A stretch of 64,000 bases of DNA, taken from the NCBI GenBank assembly GCA_024280945.1, contig JAMXLO010000081.1:45925-109924 (forward strand). The letters run 5' to 3'. Numbering within the stretch: position 1 is the stretch's first letter; the number at the start of each line of letters is the position of its first letter. Source of the stretch: Acetobacteraceae bacterium (GTDB lineage: Bacteria; Pseudomonadota; Alphaproteobacteria; Acetobacterales; Acetobacteraceae). The notes beneath the pieces were generated by a model, which had not been told where the DNA came from, did not search any database, and saw only the letters and a program-made list of their open reading frames with translations. Made by a program: the position numbers and the translations under genes. Shown piece by piece: positions 55,455-63,164 of this stretch.

Positions 55455-56768
55455 TTATGCTGCCGCAGCCCCGTTCGCCTTGCCGGAACCGTTCATCGGC
55501 GCACCCGGCTCCGGCAGCTGATCGCCCTGGCCGTCGCTTGTGTCCTGCGGCCGGCCACCAACAGCCTGGGGCTGGAGCTTGTCGCCATCGGGGTGGGTGT
55601 CATACCCCAGTTCCTGGCGCAGTTCGTTGGGCGTGATGATGCCGGCCCGAACTGCATTGATCCCAGTCTGCACACGGGTCTGATAATCCCCACGGATCAG
55701 CCCCGACAGATCAAGCTCCAGGTGGAAGCGATCCGGATCATTGAAGATGACGCGGCTGAATTCGCGCTGGATCGCTTCACACCAAGGCTGCAAGGTGAAC
55801 TGGCCGAACCATGCCGCGGCGGTGGCGCTGTTGGTGAAGGTGCTGTGGTCCCAGATGCCCACCAGCGGCGGCGGCACGCCATACAGTCGCGCTATTTCTT
55901 CGGCCGCGAACTTGCGGCTTTCCAGCACCTCCAGGTCCTCCGCTGGTATCGTCAGCGGTTCCGCCTTCATGCCTTCCTCCAGCACCAGCGGCTTGCGCGC
56001 GTTCATCGGCCCCACGTGCGTGTCCACGTAGCTGGTGGCGATACGCGTGGACGCTTCCTGCGACAGCCGGCCGGGGTGCATCAGTGCGACGTTCGGCAAG
56101 CCGGCATTGTCCCACAGGAACGTGGCGAAGCCCTGCACCGACAGCGCTTGCTGCAACACCATCGGGGCGCGTGACAGCCGCGATGATCCAAGCACGCCCG
56201 TGTCGCTGCGCTCGCGCAGATAGAACACGTCTTCCGCGAAGTATCGCTGCGGCTGCCCAGTGCCGCCCCACGGTGCGACAGTGCGAAGCGTATCGAACGC
56301 AAGCCTGCCTGACGGTGCAAGCGGCCCCATCGCTGCACTGGGCTGTGCTGGGACGATGATGGGCTGGGCGTTCCACCAGGGCAGCGGATTAAGTGCGACA
56401 GGCTGGCCGGCACCATCGTGTTCTGGGATCAGGACTGCGTTGCCATACAGCAGCACGCTGCCCATCGTGAACTTGATCAAGTCGGGCCACGATTGCAGCG
56501 TGTTCGGCTGTCGAATAATACGCGCCACCGGGTGGTTCGGTGCTTCGCGTCGGTTCCCATCCGGCAGTTGTTCGTAAACGATCGCCGGCAGTGATGCGAT
56601 GGCGGAACTGATGACATCGACACAGGCACACACGGTGGCGACGTTCTCTGCACCGCTGCGGCCACCGTAATACGGTGCCGACAGGAAGCTGGAGGCGAAC
56701 GAAGGCCCGGCCACACCATCGCGCCGTTCGCGCGTCAGCCAGCTGCGGATACGATCACGCAGGGCCAT
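55455..56768 (-). CDS. HK97-family phage portal protein
   Basis: A 437-residue portal. VATVCACVDVISSAIASLPAIVYEQLPDGNRREAPNHPVARIIRQPNTLQSWPDLIKFTMGSVLLYGNAVL is the family N-terminus, VLGSSRLSRAPMVLQQALSVQGFATFLWDNAGLP the stem region, and FAAEEIARLYGVPPPLVG the conserved clip/wing segment. The tail is Gly/Pro/Asp-rich. It forms the dodecameric DNA gate of the head. It is the last gene of the capsid-protease-portal set and is preceded by an array of four hairpins that ends just before its ribosome site. Confidence 0.94.
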   Translation of the reverse strand: MALRDRIRSWLTRERRDGVAGPSFASSFLSAPYYGGRSGAENVATVCACVDVISSAIASLPAIVYEQLPDGNRREAPNHPVARIIRQPNTLQSWPDLIKFTMGSVLLYGNAVLIPEHDGAGQPVALNPLPWWNAQPIIVPAQPSAAMGPLAPSGRLAFDTLRTVAPWGGTGQPQRYFAEDVFYLRERSDTGVLGSSRLSRAPMVLQQALSVQGFATFLWDNAGLPNVALMHPGRLSQEASTRIATSYVDTHVGPMNARKPLVLEEGMKAEPLTIPAEDLEVLESRKFAAEEIARLYGVPPPLVGIWDHSTFTNSATAAAWFGQFTLQPWCEAIQREFSRVIFNDPDRFHLELDLSGLIRGDYQTRVQTGINAVRAGIITPNELRQELGYDTHPDGDKLQPQAVGGRPQDTSDGQGDQLPEPGAPMNGSGKANGAAAA

Positions 56769-56777
56769 GCGTCACCT

Positions 56778-56904
56778 GACTTAAACCGCGATCTGCGTTT
56801 ATGTCGCTTCCATCATCGAACCACGATCTGCGTTCGATGGTTCGCACGCCCAGAGAACCACGATCTGCGTTCTCTGGAAACAAAACCGCGCGCTGCGTTT
56901 TGTT
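56778..56904 (-). repeat. Array of four stem-loops with different stems and a shared loop
   Basis: Four consecutive inverted repeats fill the gap between the protease and portal genes. Hairpins lie at 56778-56805, 56814-56839, 56850-56877 and 56879-56904. Their arms are gacttaaac/gtttatgtc (one mismatch), catcgaac/gttcgatg, ccagagaac/gttctctgg and aacaaaac/gttttgtt. Loops are cgcgatctgc, cacgatctgc, cacgatctgc and cgcgcgctgc. Stem sequences differ while pairing is kept, so structure appears selected. On the transcribed strand the loop reads gcagatcgtg or a close variant. The last hairpin ends 9 nt before the portal ATG, next to its aggtga ribosome site. Confidence 0.88.
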
Positions 56905-56906
56905 CA

Positions 56907-57482
56907 TCACAGCGCCTCCACTAGCCGGCGCCTGCGTGCGCCGCTGATAAAATTTTCAGCGGCTGCCCTCCCACGCGCAGCCACGGATGTGCCGCTGTAT
57001 GCGGGGAACGCATGAACCACCGACACTTCCACCAGCTGCACGCTTCGCAGTTCGCGCGTGCGCTGATCCGTCCAGTGATCAGCGAGTGTGCGGAAGCCGA
57101 AGGACATACCGCCCAGGTCTCCGCGTTCGGCCATCACCAGCACATCGTGGCCCAGCTGCGTATCGGGTGCGTCAATCTCGAAAGCCAGCCCGCGGGTGTC
57201 TTCTGACAGCCGCAGCGTGCCGGATGCAGTGCGCCCCAGCAGTCTGCTGCTATCGTGATCGACAAGCGCCAGCACATCATCGTTGGACGCAAGCGCGGGC
57301 CGGAATGCCCCGGCCCTGATGGTCTCGGTGAACCGCCCTTCGATCTGTGCTGGCGTGCCGAACGTGGCAGCGTATCCCGTCAGTTTGCGCCCTTGCGCCC
57401 TGACGGACGTTGCCAGCGCACGGTGTTCGATATTTTTAGATGGTCCAAGTTGGACCATCTTATCCCGTTGATCCCGCTGCAT
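56907..57482 (-). CDS. HK97-family prohead protease
   Basis: A 191-residue S78-type maturation protease. NIEHRALATSVRAQGRKLTGYAATFGTPAQI is the family start. The catalytic His is in LALVDHDSSRLLGRTASGTLRL and the Ser is in DLGGMSFGFRT; LVEVSVVHAFPAYSGT is the C-terminal block. It cuts scaffold or delta domains of the capsid precursor during head assembly. Two starts are possible: 57482 (2 nt after the capsid stop) or 57458, which has a better gggata ribosome site and lies inside a hairpin. Confidence 0.92.
   Translation of the reverse strand: MQRDQRDKMVQLGPSKNIEHRALATSVRAQGRKLTGYAATFGTPAQIEGRFTETIRAGAFRPALASNDDVLALVDHDSSRLLGRTASGTLRLSEDTRGLAFEIDAPDTQLGHDVLVMAERGDLGGMSFGFRTLADHWTDQRTRELRSVQLVEVSVVHAFPAYSGTSVAARGRAAAENFISGARRRRLVEAL
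57438..57460 (-). promoter_or_regulatory. Perfect hairpin over a candidate protease start codon
   Basis: agatggtcc (57438-57446) and ggaccatct (57452-57460) are perfect complements around a 5-nt loop. On the minus strand the 5' arm contains the ATG at 57458. Pairing would hide that start, so it may limit protease translation. If the upstream ATG at 57482 is used, the hairpin lies just inside the coding region. Confidence 0.6.
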
Positions 57483-57484
57483 GA

Positions 57485-58882
57485 TTAGCGCTTGCCGTTC
57501 GGTGCCGGCGCAGCTGCTGCCTCCAGTGCTGTCGGTGCTGTCAGCGGACAGAACGCGAATGATTGCGGGTGACGCAGGCCGATGTCCAACGTCATCGCGC
57601 CACGCAGCTGCACATTGCCCTTGCTGTATGCGGTGCTTTCGTAGGGGTTCACCAACAGATCAAGTTCGCTCCAGAAGCCGATGATCAAGTCACTGAAATT
57701 GCCGAAGATGATCGGGTAATCGTTCGGCGCAGCTGCCGCGCAAAGGGTGGTGAACATCATCGGAAAGCCCTGGCCCAGAACATCCAGGCCATACGGGCGC
57801 TGCATCCCATCCTTCAGCTTCAGCAGCGCACCACGCACTGCCATGTTCGCCACCCAGCCAAGCGATCCGTCCAGCGCGTTCAGTTGCGCGGGTGCGGTGG
57901 TGATGTTCACCAACAGATCATAGCCAACAGCCGCGGCTGTCACCGCAGTGACACCAGCGGTGAAGATGATGCCGGTGGGTGTGGTCGCGCCTCCAGCACC
58001 GACAAGCGCTGCACTATCGACAGCCCTCGCCAACACCTGGGACAAATCATCGCGCACGATGGCTTCGATGTCGGGCGTGGATTGCTGCAACATGTTCCTG
58101 GACACTTCCAGGATCGCACCTGCGTGCTTCGGCCGCAGCGATAGCTTGTCGAACTGTTCATCACTGGTGGGAATGGCGGCGTTCTCTGCGAACCAGCCGT
58201 AGGTGGTCTGTTGCTTCATCCGCGGCAGGTCCAAGTTTGCCTTCAGGTCTGAAAGCACGCGCGCACCAAGCGCACGCACCACCATGGCTGGGCGCAGCGC
58301 GTCGATATACTGCGTCGGGTCCAAGTATGTGGGCACCAACGCGCCACCTGGGCCACCCGCTGGCAACGTGGTGGTGATCACCCGCTGTTCCACGTTCCGC
58401 CGCGCCAGCGCCTCACGCATCGGGCCGTTGTGCGACAGGGCGCGCACCGGCACCGGGATGCCGGCAAAGCTGCGATCCGCACGGCGGGCAAGTTCGTTCG
58501 ATGTCTCGCGTTCGCGGCCGGCATCGATGCCGCTGATACCGGCAGCCGCGGCCACTGCGCGCACAATCGAAAATTCGGCGCACTGGCGATCCCACAGCGC
58601 ATCACCGGATCCACCAAGTGGATTGCCCTGGGCGCGGCGGTCCAGGTCATCGATCGTGGCTTGCCGGTTCACCCGGCTGTCGATCTCGTCCAGCAGCGCC
58701 TTCAGCTGGGTGAACAGCGCGGACAGTTCGGCACTGCCGTCGCCTTCGTCATCCATGGCATCGGATGTCTGGCGGATGGCAGCGCGCACCTGATCGCGTA
58801 TCTCCAGCATCTGCGGAAGGCGACGGGCGCGGGTGAAGCGGCTGCGAAGTTCATCGGGTGAAGTGATCGTGGTGGCCGGCAT
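57485..58882 (-). CDS. HK97-family phage major capsid protein
   Basis: A 465-residue precursor. The first 170 or so residues are a helical delta/scaffold domain (RLPQMLEIRDQVRAAIRQTSDAMDDEGDG and others) that the protease should remove. The mature shell domain has RVITTTLPAGGPGGALVPTYLDP, TTYGWFAENAAIPTSDEQFDKLSLRPKHAGAILEVSRNMLQQSTPDIEAIVRDDLSQVLARAVDSAALVGAGGATTPTGI and a C-terminal FSDLIIGFWSELDLLVNPY block, all typical of the HK97 fold. The start at 58882 has ggaggggaag upstream. It forms the icosahedral shell. Confidence 0.95.
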   Translation of the reverse strand: MPATTITSPDELRSRFTRARRLPQMLEIRDQVRAAIRQTSDAMDDEGDGSAELSALFTQLKALLDEIDSRVNRQATIDDLDRRAQGNPLGGSGDALWDRQCAEFSIVRAVAAAAGISGIDAGRERETSNELARRADRSFAGIPVPVRALSHNGPMREALARRNVEQRVITTTLPAGGPGGALVPTYLDPTQYIDALRPAMVVRALGARVLSDLKANLDLPRMKQQTTYGWFAENAAIPTSDEQFDKLSLRPKHAGAILEVSRNMLQQSTPDIEAIVRDDLSQVLARAVDSAALVGAGGATTPTGIIFTAGVTAVTAAAVGYDLLVNITTAPAQLNALDGSLGWVANMAVRGALLKLKDGMQRPYGLDVLGQGFPMMFTTLCAAAAPNDYPIIFGNFSDLIIGFWSELDLLVNPYESTAYSKGNVQLRGAMTLDIGLRHPQSFAFCPLTAPTALEAAAAPAPNGKR

Positions 58883-59278
58883 GGGTCTTCCCCTCCAAAA
58901 AAGCGCGGCTGTGCCAACACCACGCACCAAAGGGGAAGGATATGAACCCCGGCACGCGCGCCCCGACACAGCCGCAGAAGGGATGGGGCGCTTCTGGACG
59001 CGCCTGGGGTGCGAAGGGAGGGGTTGCGTCGGGGTGCAAGCGTCCGATCGCGCGTGGGCGCGTATCTCAGGACGGTTTGCAGGCCCCTAATTCTTGCTGT
59101 TCAGGGGCGGGCCTACTGGCCGGATCAGCGGCCCGGTGGCTGACGCCAACGCTATGTGCGCGGCCGGGGAAGCGTGGGTGATCCGTCAGGCGGGACACTG
59201 CACCCGCGACGGTAGCTGGTGCAATCAGGTTTCTTCAGGTTCCTGGAGAAGGCAGGAATACGTTAAAGTGTATCTCCC
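58883..59278 (-). promoter_or_regulatory. Non-coding leader of the capsid gene with interleaved inverted repeats
   Basis: About 396 nt without a convincing gene precede the capsid gene. Two complementary pairs are interleaved: cttcccct (58887-58894) with aggggaag (58931-58938), and gcggctgtg (58905-58913) with cacagccgc (58967-58975). The order A-B-A'-B' is that of an RNA pseudoknot. The first pair covers the capsid ribosome-binding site, so folding could reduce translation. A late promoter may also lie further upstream, but none was identified. Confidence 0.55.
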
Positions 59279-59590
59279 ATGGCCCTGTGCTCTGTTCCTG
59301 ACTGCGGCGCCCGCGCGGCAGCGCGGGGCTTGTGCGCGAAGCACTACATGCGATGGAGGCGGCGGGGTGATCCGGCCGTAACTGGCCAGCGTGGGCGCCC
59401 AGCCAACCGCCCGCGCTATCAGCCGTTGGCCCTACGGCTTCATGAACTTGGGCTGGTGGAGGACTACGAACAGCTGATCCAGCAGCTGGCGGAACACGCC
59501 TCCAGGCCCAATGGGTCGCTGAATGTCTCGAAACTCCAGCGCGCGGCGGAAGAAAGGGCAGCTTGGCTGGTCGCGAAGTTGGAACGCTAG
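59279..59590 (+). CDS. Small Cys/His zinc-binding-type phage protein
   Basis: A 103-residue protein. CSVPDCGARAAARGLCAKHYMRWRRRGDP has a C-x4-C-x9-C-x2-H arrangement often found at the start of phage HNH nucleases and related DNA-binding proteins. The HNH catalytic part itself is missing. The rest is helical (LHELGLVEDYEQLIQQLAEH, LQRAAEERAAWLVAKLE). It is the only plus-strand gene inside the rightward part of the element. Likely DNA- or RNA-binding; the role is not known. Confidence 0.75.
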   Translation: MALCSVPDCGARAAARGLCAKHYMRWRRRGDPAVTGQRGRPANRPRYQPLALRLHELGLVEDYEQLIQQLAEHASRPNGSLNVSKLQRAAEERAAWLVAKLER

Positions 59591-59778
59591 GCGCTCGTGC
59601 CGGCGCCTGGAGGGGCGCTACAGGGCGGTGTGCCCTTCGGCGATGTCCCATTCCCGCCCAGGCACCTGGGCGTCGTCTGGGGCGCATTCTGGCCGCAGCG
59701 GCGCTTCACGTGTCCTGGCATCGGTTCCCAGGGCAGTTCGTTGATCCGGTGGGCTTCGGCGTCTTCCAGCTTGGCCAT
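59587..59778 (-). CDS. Hypothetical small protein of the element
   Basis: A possible 63-residue protein beginning MAKLEDAEAHRINELPWEPMPGHVK. Its ATG overlaps the stop of the preceding gene as ATGA, which supports translation. It ends with a 4-nt overlap with the convergent zinc-type gene. The C-terminal half is low-complexity (Pro, Gly, Thr), and no family is recognised. Confidence 0.5.
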   Translation of the reverse strand: MAKLEDAEAHRINELPWEPMPGHVKRRCGQNAPQTTPRCLGGNGTSPKGTPPCSAPPGAGTSA

Positions 59779-59981
59779 CACTTCCGGCGCCGTCCTGGGG
59801 GCGCCATGCCCATGCGATCCGCAGCGCGTTCGGCCATCGGGCCAAGGGCTTCGAAGTTCGCGCGTTCTTCCGCGGCGCTGACAGGCTTCGGGGTGGGCTT
59901 CCACGGGGTTGGGCCGTGACGCTGCGGCCGGTAGCTGCCGGTCAGCCACTGGATCATCGGATGTTTGCGACGTGCCGGCAT
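59778..59981 (-). CDS. Hypothetical small basic protein of the element
   Basis: A 67-residue protein starting MPARRKHPMIQWLTGSYRPQRHGPTPWKP with a gaggaca-type ribosome site upstream. It is strongly basic and ends in PPGRRRK. A short helix, SAAEERANFEALGPMAERAADRMG, is predicted in the second half. It is coupled to the next gene by ATGA. Function unknown. Confidence 0.55.
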   Translation of the reverse strand: MPARRKHPMIQWLTGSYRPQRHGPTPWKPTPKPVSAAEERANFEALGPMAERAADRMGMAPPGRRRK

Positions 59982-60093
59982 GGCTGTGTCCTCCCTGCCA
60001 GATTTTACTTCCTGGGAACGGTCGGCGGAAAAATTCGCTTGGGGGGCGGTCCACTTTCGCGCAGCTGCCAGCGATCCAGAACACGGGGTTGCG

Positions 60094-60555
60094 TCAGTGC
60101 CGCGTCGGCCCGGTGTCACGGATACCTCTGGCCAATCTCTCGCCCATGCCGCGCGCTAACTCGGGATGCTGCTCCGTGTAGGAGAAGTGATATGTGTCCC
60201 CAGCATCCTGGATGGCCACCAAGAACACCGGCGCTGCCGGCAGCTTGCGCTTCACCTCTGTCCAGTCCACCGACACGAAGTCCTCATCGATGGCGCGCTG
60301 CATCCGTTGGCGATCACCGAACAACGCAATGACTGGTAGCCCCCGCGTGTCCTCTATCGGCAGCAAGCCATCGGTGCACTGCGACATTAGCCGATCCGCC
60401 TTCGCCTTCTGTCCTGGCCATCGCAGCATGTGCAGAAAGCCCAGGGCAACCACGGATGCGGTGCGGTCAGGCGGGAAGCGAGCCGCTGTCAGCATGGCTT
60501 CACGTTCGTCATCCGGCGCATAGACGAACACTGCATCAGGACAAATCGGCATCAT
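60094..60555 (-). CDS. Hypothetical protein of the element
   Basis: A 153-residue protein from the ATG at 60555, which overlaps the previous stop as ATGA. It has mixed alpha/beta character (ICPDAVFVYAPDDEREAML, ASVVALGFLHMLRW, GLPVIALFGDRQRMQRAI, APVFLVAIQDAGDTYHFSY) with repeated hydrophobic strands, like a small Rossmann-type or nuclease fold. I recognise no family. Its position between replication and head genes fits an accessory replication or regulatory role. Confidence 0.62.
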   Translation of the reverse strand: MMPICPDAVFVYAPDDEREAMLTAARFPPDRTASVVALGFLHMLRWPGQKAKADRLMSQCTDGLLPIEDTRGLPVIALFGDRQRMQRAIDEDFVSVDWTEVKRKLPAAPVFLVAIQDAGDTYHFSYTEQHPELARGMGERLARGIRDTGPTRH

Positions 60556-60818
60556 TGCGACGGCACCAAGCGCCACGGCACGCGATGCGAAGCCCAGCGC
60601 TCCAGGATATTGTTCAACGTTTTCGCTTGCTCCACCTGTTGATCCTGATCGGATGTCATGGACGAAGCGAACAGCCCAGCCAACGCGACGCACAGCAGAT
60701 ATTCAGGGCGATCAGGGAATGCCTTCGTTATGTCCTCCACCAGCCGGTCACGGTGATCCATCGCGATGCCGATTGCTCGCTGCATCTCTTCTGCCGACAT
60801 GACAACCTTGTCGCTCAT
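60552..60818 (-). CDS. Hypothetical small protein of the element
   Basis: An 88-residue, largely helical protein. It starts MSDKVVMSAEEMQRAIGIAMDHRDRLVEDITKAFPDRPEYLLCVALAGLFASSMTSDQDQQVEQAKTLNNILERW. The ATG at 60818 has gggaggg 6 nt upstream; two other ATGs occur just before it. It is coupled to the next gene. No family recognised. Confidence 0.6.
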   Translation of the reverse strand: MSDKVVMSAEEMQRAIGIAMDHRDRLVEDITKAFPDRPEYLLCVALAGLFASSMTSDQDQQVEQAKTLNNILERWASHRVPWRLVPSQ

Positions 60819-60890
60819 TGGCATCCCTCCCATGGTGCAGTGACGCACATACCACTTCTTCGGCGCCGTTAAAGGTATGCGTTGTTCGCA

Positions 60891-61112
60891 TCACCTTCTG
60901 CCCTGTGCGCGTTGCAGCCACCAGACAATCTGCGCGTAGTTCATCTTGTCCAACTCGCTGATCCGCTCGCCCTGGCCCAGCAGCACGAACGGCGCAGCAT
61001 CGGCCGGCGCCAGCAGCGTCAACGAAGTGTCGTTCCACAATCGGATGCGCAGCTGCACTTCGCCGCTGTTGGTGGTGATCACTTCCCACTTTGCGCTTGC
61101 GCTGTATCGCAT
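60891..61112 (-). CDS. Hypothetical small protein of the element
   Basis: A 73-residue protein, MRYSASAKWEVITTNSGEVQLRIRLWNDTSLTLLAPADAAPFVLLGQGERISELDKMNYAQIVWWLQRAQ. It has beta strands in the first half and a short helical tail. It begins 2 nt after the stop of the preceding gene, so translation is probably coupled. Function unknown. Confidence 0.58.
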   Translation of the reverse strand: MRYSASAKWEVITTNSGEVQLRIRLWNDTSLTLLAPADAAPFVLLGQGERISELDKMNYAQIVWWLQRAQGRR

Positions 61113-61114
61113 CG

Positions 61115-61345
61115 TCAGTTCGCCCTGCGCGTGGTCAATGTGTAGCGCGTGCCTTGCAGCTGCTGATCCATCAGCTTGGCCATCTGCGGCCCGACATCGG
61201 CCCGCGTCAGCATGTCGCACAGCCCACCGCTGCAAGCGACGGCATACAGCTGCGGCCCGAAGCCTGGGTGCGCTGCCTCCAGGCTGTCGAACATCGCGCG
61301 GCGCGCCATCACTACGGCTGCGTGCATTTCAGGTGTCAGTTGCAT
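61115..61345 (-). CDS. Hypothetical small protein of the element
   Basis: A 76-residue protein starting MQLTPEMHAAVVMARRAMFDSLEAAHPGFGPQLYAVACSGGLCDML. It is helical, with two Cys residues. A purine-rich ribosome site (ggaaggaa) precedes the ATG. First gene after the replication protein and a likely terminator hairpin. Function unknown. Confidence 0.58.
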   Translation of the reverse strand: MQLTPEMHAAVVMARRAMFDSLEAAHPGFGPQLYAVACSGGLCDMLTRADVGPQMAKLMDQQLQGTRYTLTTRRAN

Positions 61346-61395
61346 CGGTTCCCTTCCTTCCTGTTTCAGTTACGAGTGTGCGGGAAAAGCTGGAT

Positions 61396-61422
61396 AAGCG
61401 GGAAAAGCCCCTTTTCCCGCTT
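61396..61422. terminator. Hairpin terminator after the replication gene
   Basis: aagcgggaaaa (61396-61406) and ttttcccgctt (61412-61422) form a perfect 11-bp stem with a 5-nt loop, and ggat/atcc extend it. It lies 7 nt beyond the DUF3987 stop codon. A-rich and T-rich flanks allow termination in either direction. It may separate replication from accessory gene expression, or cause partial read-through. Confidence 0.62.
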
Positions 61423-61429
61423 AATCCGC

Positions 61430-63031
61430 TTATTCCGCATGCCTATGCGTGGCGTGCCAGACGGTGACAGGCCGGCCGCCCGTGTGTTGGGTGATGAAGG
61501 TGACCAACCCATGCGTGTGGAGAACCTGGAGGGCTGCGGCCAACTTGTTGGCTGACTTGTGCCCGCTAAACAGCTCGTTGATGTCAGCTCTGGTCATTCC
61601 ACCCGGGCGCTGCCGCAGGGCAGCAAGGATGCTGTCGGCCACCGGATCGCCGGTTGCGTCACCGAAGATGAACTTGGCCGACTGATCGGCGTAACTCCAG
61701 CACGCTAATGCCGCCTCCAGGTGCGGGAGCCGGATCACGTCACTGCCATCCAGCAAGGCATAGATCAGCGCCAGTCGCACTACCTGGGCTTCGGCGCGCG
61801 CAGTGACGGCGCCCAGCATCCCCCGTCTGGCTTCGGACAGCTTTGGATACACGGCGTGCCAGAGTTCGGTCGCGGCATTATCCTTCCGCACCTCGCCCAC
61901 CTTCCGCGCCTTGTCGATCGCGTTGGCCAGCTGTTTGTATATACTGCGATAATCGACTTCACCACCGCCATCAGGCAGTAGGCGGGCGCGGCGCACGCAG
62001 CAGAACAGATATCGGTTGGCGAAGCCGTTGGCGGTCTCGGTGGCGTCCAGGTAGCGGCGTAATTCATCAAGGGTCGTGTGGCCGATCTGGGAGATATGCG
62101 CGCCGGTCGCCGTCATCGGGCTGTTCTTAGTCAACGTGCGCAAGTTGCCACGATCCCAGGCGTCACGACACACCTGCGACAGCGTATTGCCGACACGCGC
62201 CATGACACGAAGTGCACCACCGAATTCACTGCTGATGACTAGCAGGCGCTTATCCATCACGCCTTGATCAATGATCTTGTCGCCATCGCTGACAGGATCA
62301 CGCACCGCATGAATCAGCCCTTCACCACTGGACAAGCCTGTTGCGATCCGCTCACGCGCCCAATCAGGTGCGACACGTTCAAACAATTCGTAGACACGAT
62401 CCCAACTTGTGCCTTTGCGCCCCTTCGCTGTCTCGCCAACCAACAGCGTGAACAGGCGCCCGCGATGGTGTGTGGCCTCCACGCGGTAATACGGGGTGCA
62501 GCCAATGGCGCTGCCGAAGCTGGTCAGAAACTGGAACAGCAGCGCCGCGTCGTCGGCTTCAGTATGCTGGCGCACCACGGCAATGAATTCGCCCACCAGC
62601 CCAGGCATCGCAGCGATCGGCAATGGCGCCGGCCACTCGGGTGACTGGCCTGCTTCTTGTATTTCATCGTCGTCATCGGCTTCATCATCATAGCGCCATG
62701 GGTTGACACGCTCACCGCTGGCTTCGCGTGGATCGACTTCCGACTGATCCCATTCGTCCCAGCACTTGCGCAGGATTTTGATGTGCGCGCCGCGATACAG
62801 CTTCGCGTTGAAGCCATCAGTGAATGTCGCCATCGACTTCACGTCATCAAACGACAGCCCCCAGTCACGCGCCTGACGCACCACCCCGCGCACGCAGTCA
62901 TCGGGGTGACGTTCACCCCATCGCCGGCCATGGAACATCACGTGCGCGTCTGGATGTTTGTCCCAGGCTTCGCGCGCGCTTGGTGTCCAACCGGATGTGT
63001 CATCTTCAGCTTCACGATCGACACGCGGCAT
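61430..63031 (-). CDS. DUF3987-type phage replication protein (helicase/primase-associated)
   Basis: A 533-residue protein. The N-terminal part (about 1-110) is a PriCT-like region (KHPDAHVMFHGRRWGERHPDDCVRGVVRQARDWGLSFDDV). The central ATPase-like domain has LFTLLVGETAKGRKGTSWDRVY as a Walker A-type loop, RLLVISSEFGGALRVMARVGNTLSQVCRDAWDRGNLRTLTKN as the following block, and ETANGFANRYLFCCVRRARLLPDGG near its end. A C-terminal winged-helix-like part ends GRPVTVWHATHRH. It probably starts replication of the excised element. It sits downstream of the AlpA-like gene. Confidence 0.87.
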   Translation of the reverse strand: MPRVDREAEDDTSGWTPSAREAWDKHPDAHVMFHGRRWGERHPDDCVRGVVRQARDWGLSFDDVKSMATFTDGFNAKLYRGAHIKILRKCWDEWDQSEVDPREASGERVNPWRYDDEADDDDEIQEAGQSPEWPAPLPIAAMPGLVGEFIAVVRQHTEADDAALLFQFLTSFGSAIGCTPYYRVEATHHRGRLFTLLVGETAKGRKGTSWDRVYELFERVAPDWARERIATGLSSGEGLIHAVRDPVSDGDKIIDQGVMDKRLLVISSEFGGALRVMARVGNTLSQVCRDAWDRGNLRTLTKNSPMTATGAHISQIGHTTLDELRRYLDATETANGFANRYLFCCVRRARLLPDGGGEVDYRSIYKQLANAIDKARKVGEVRKDNAATELWHAVYPKLSEARRGMLGAVTARAEAQVVRLALIYALLDGSDVIRLPHLEAALACWSYADQSAKFIFGDATGDPVADSILAALRQRPGGMTRADINELFSGHKSANKLAAALQVLHTHGLVTFITQHTGGRPVTVWHATHRHAE

Positions 63032-63164
63032 CGTGACTTCCCTTTCCGATGCCGGGCTGATGCTGGGATTGACGCTTGCCCTAACTGCAAGTTATGCAGT
63101 CATCGCACCAAGTGACTGCACACGCCTTTGGGCCGGCGCCTGCCACCAGCAGGCCCGGTCCTTT

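Noticed and set aside
56778..56904. Reading the four hairpins as a CRISPR array or integron attC sites
   Set aside because: Repeat units are not identical along their length, spacers are only 1-10 nt, and no cas genes are nearby. The AAC/GTT bases lie at the loop rather than the outer ends expected for attC.
59587..60084. Open frame of 165 codons on the minus strand covering two smaller candidates
   Set aside because: Its N-terminal part overlaps the better-supported 67-residue gene in another frame and has no family pattern. Only its last 63 codons, starting at the ATGA overlap, were kept as a gene.
63138..63154. gcctgc/gcaggc hairpin followed by ccttttc between the AlpA-like and DUF3987 genes
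   Set aside because: The T-tract favours the plus strand while all nearby genes are on the minus strand, and the stem is short. A role as attenuator is possible but unsupported.
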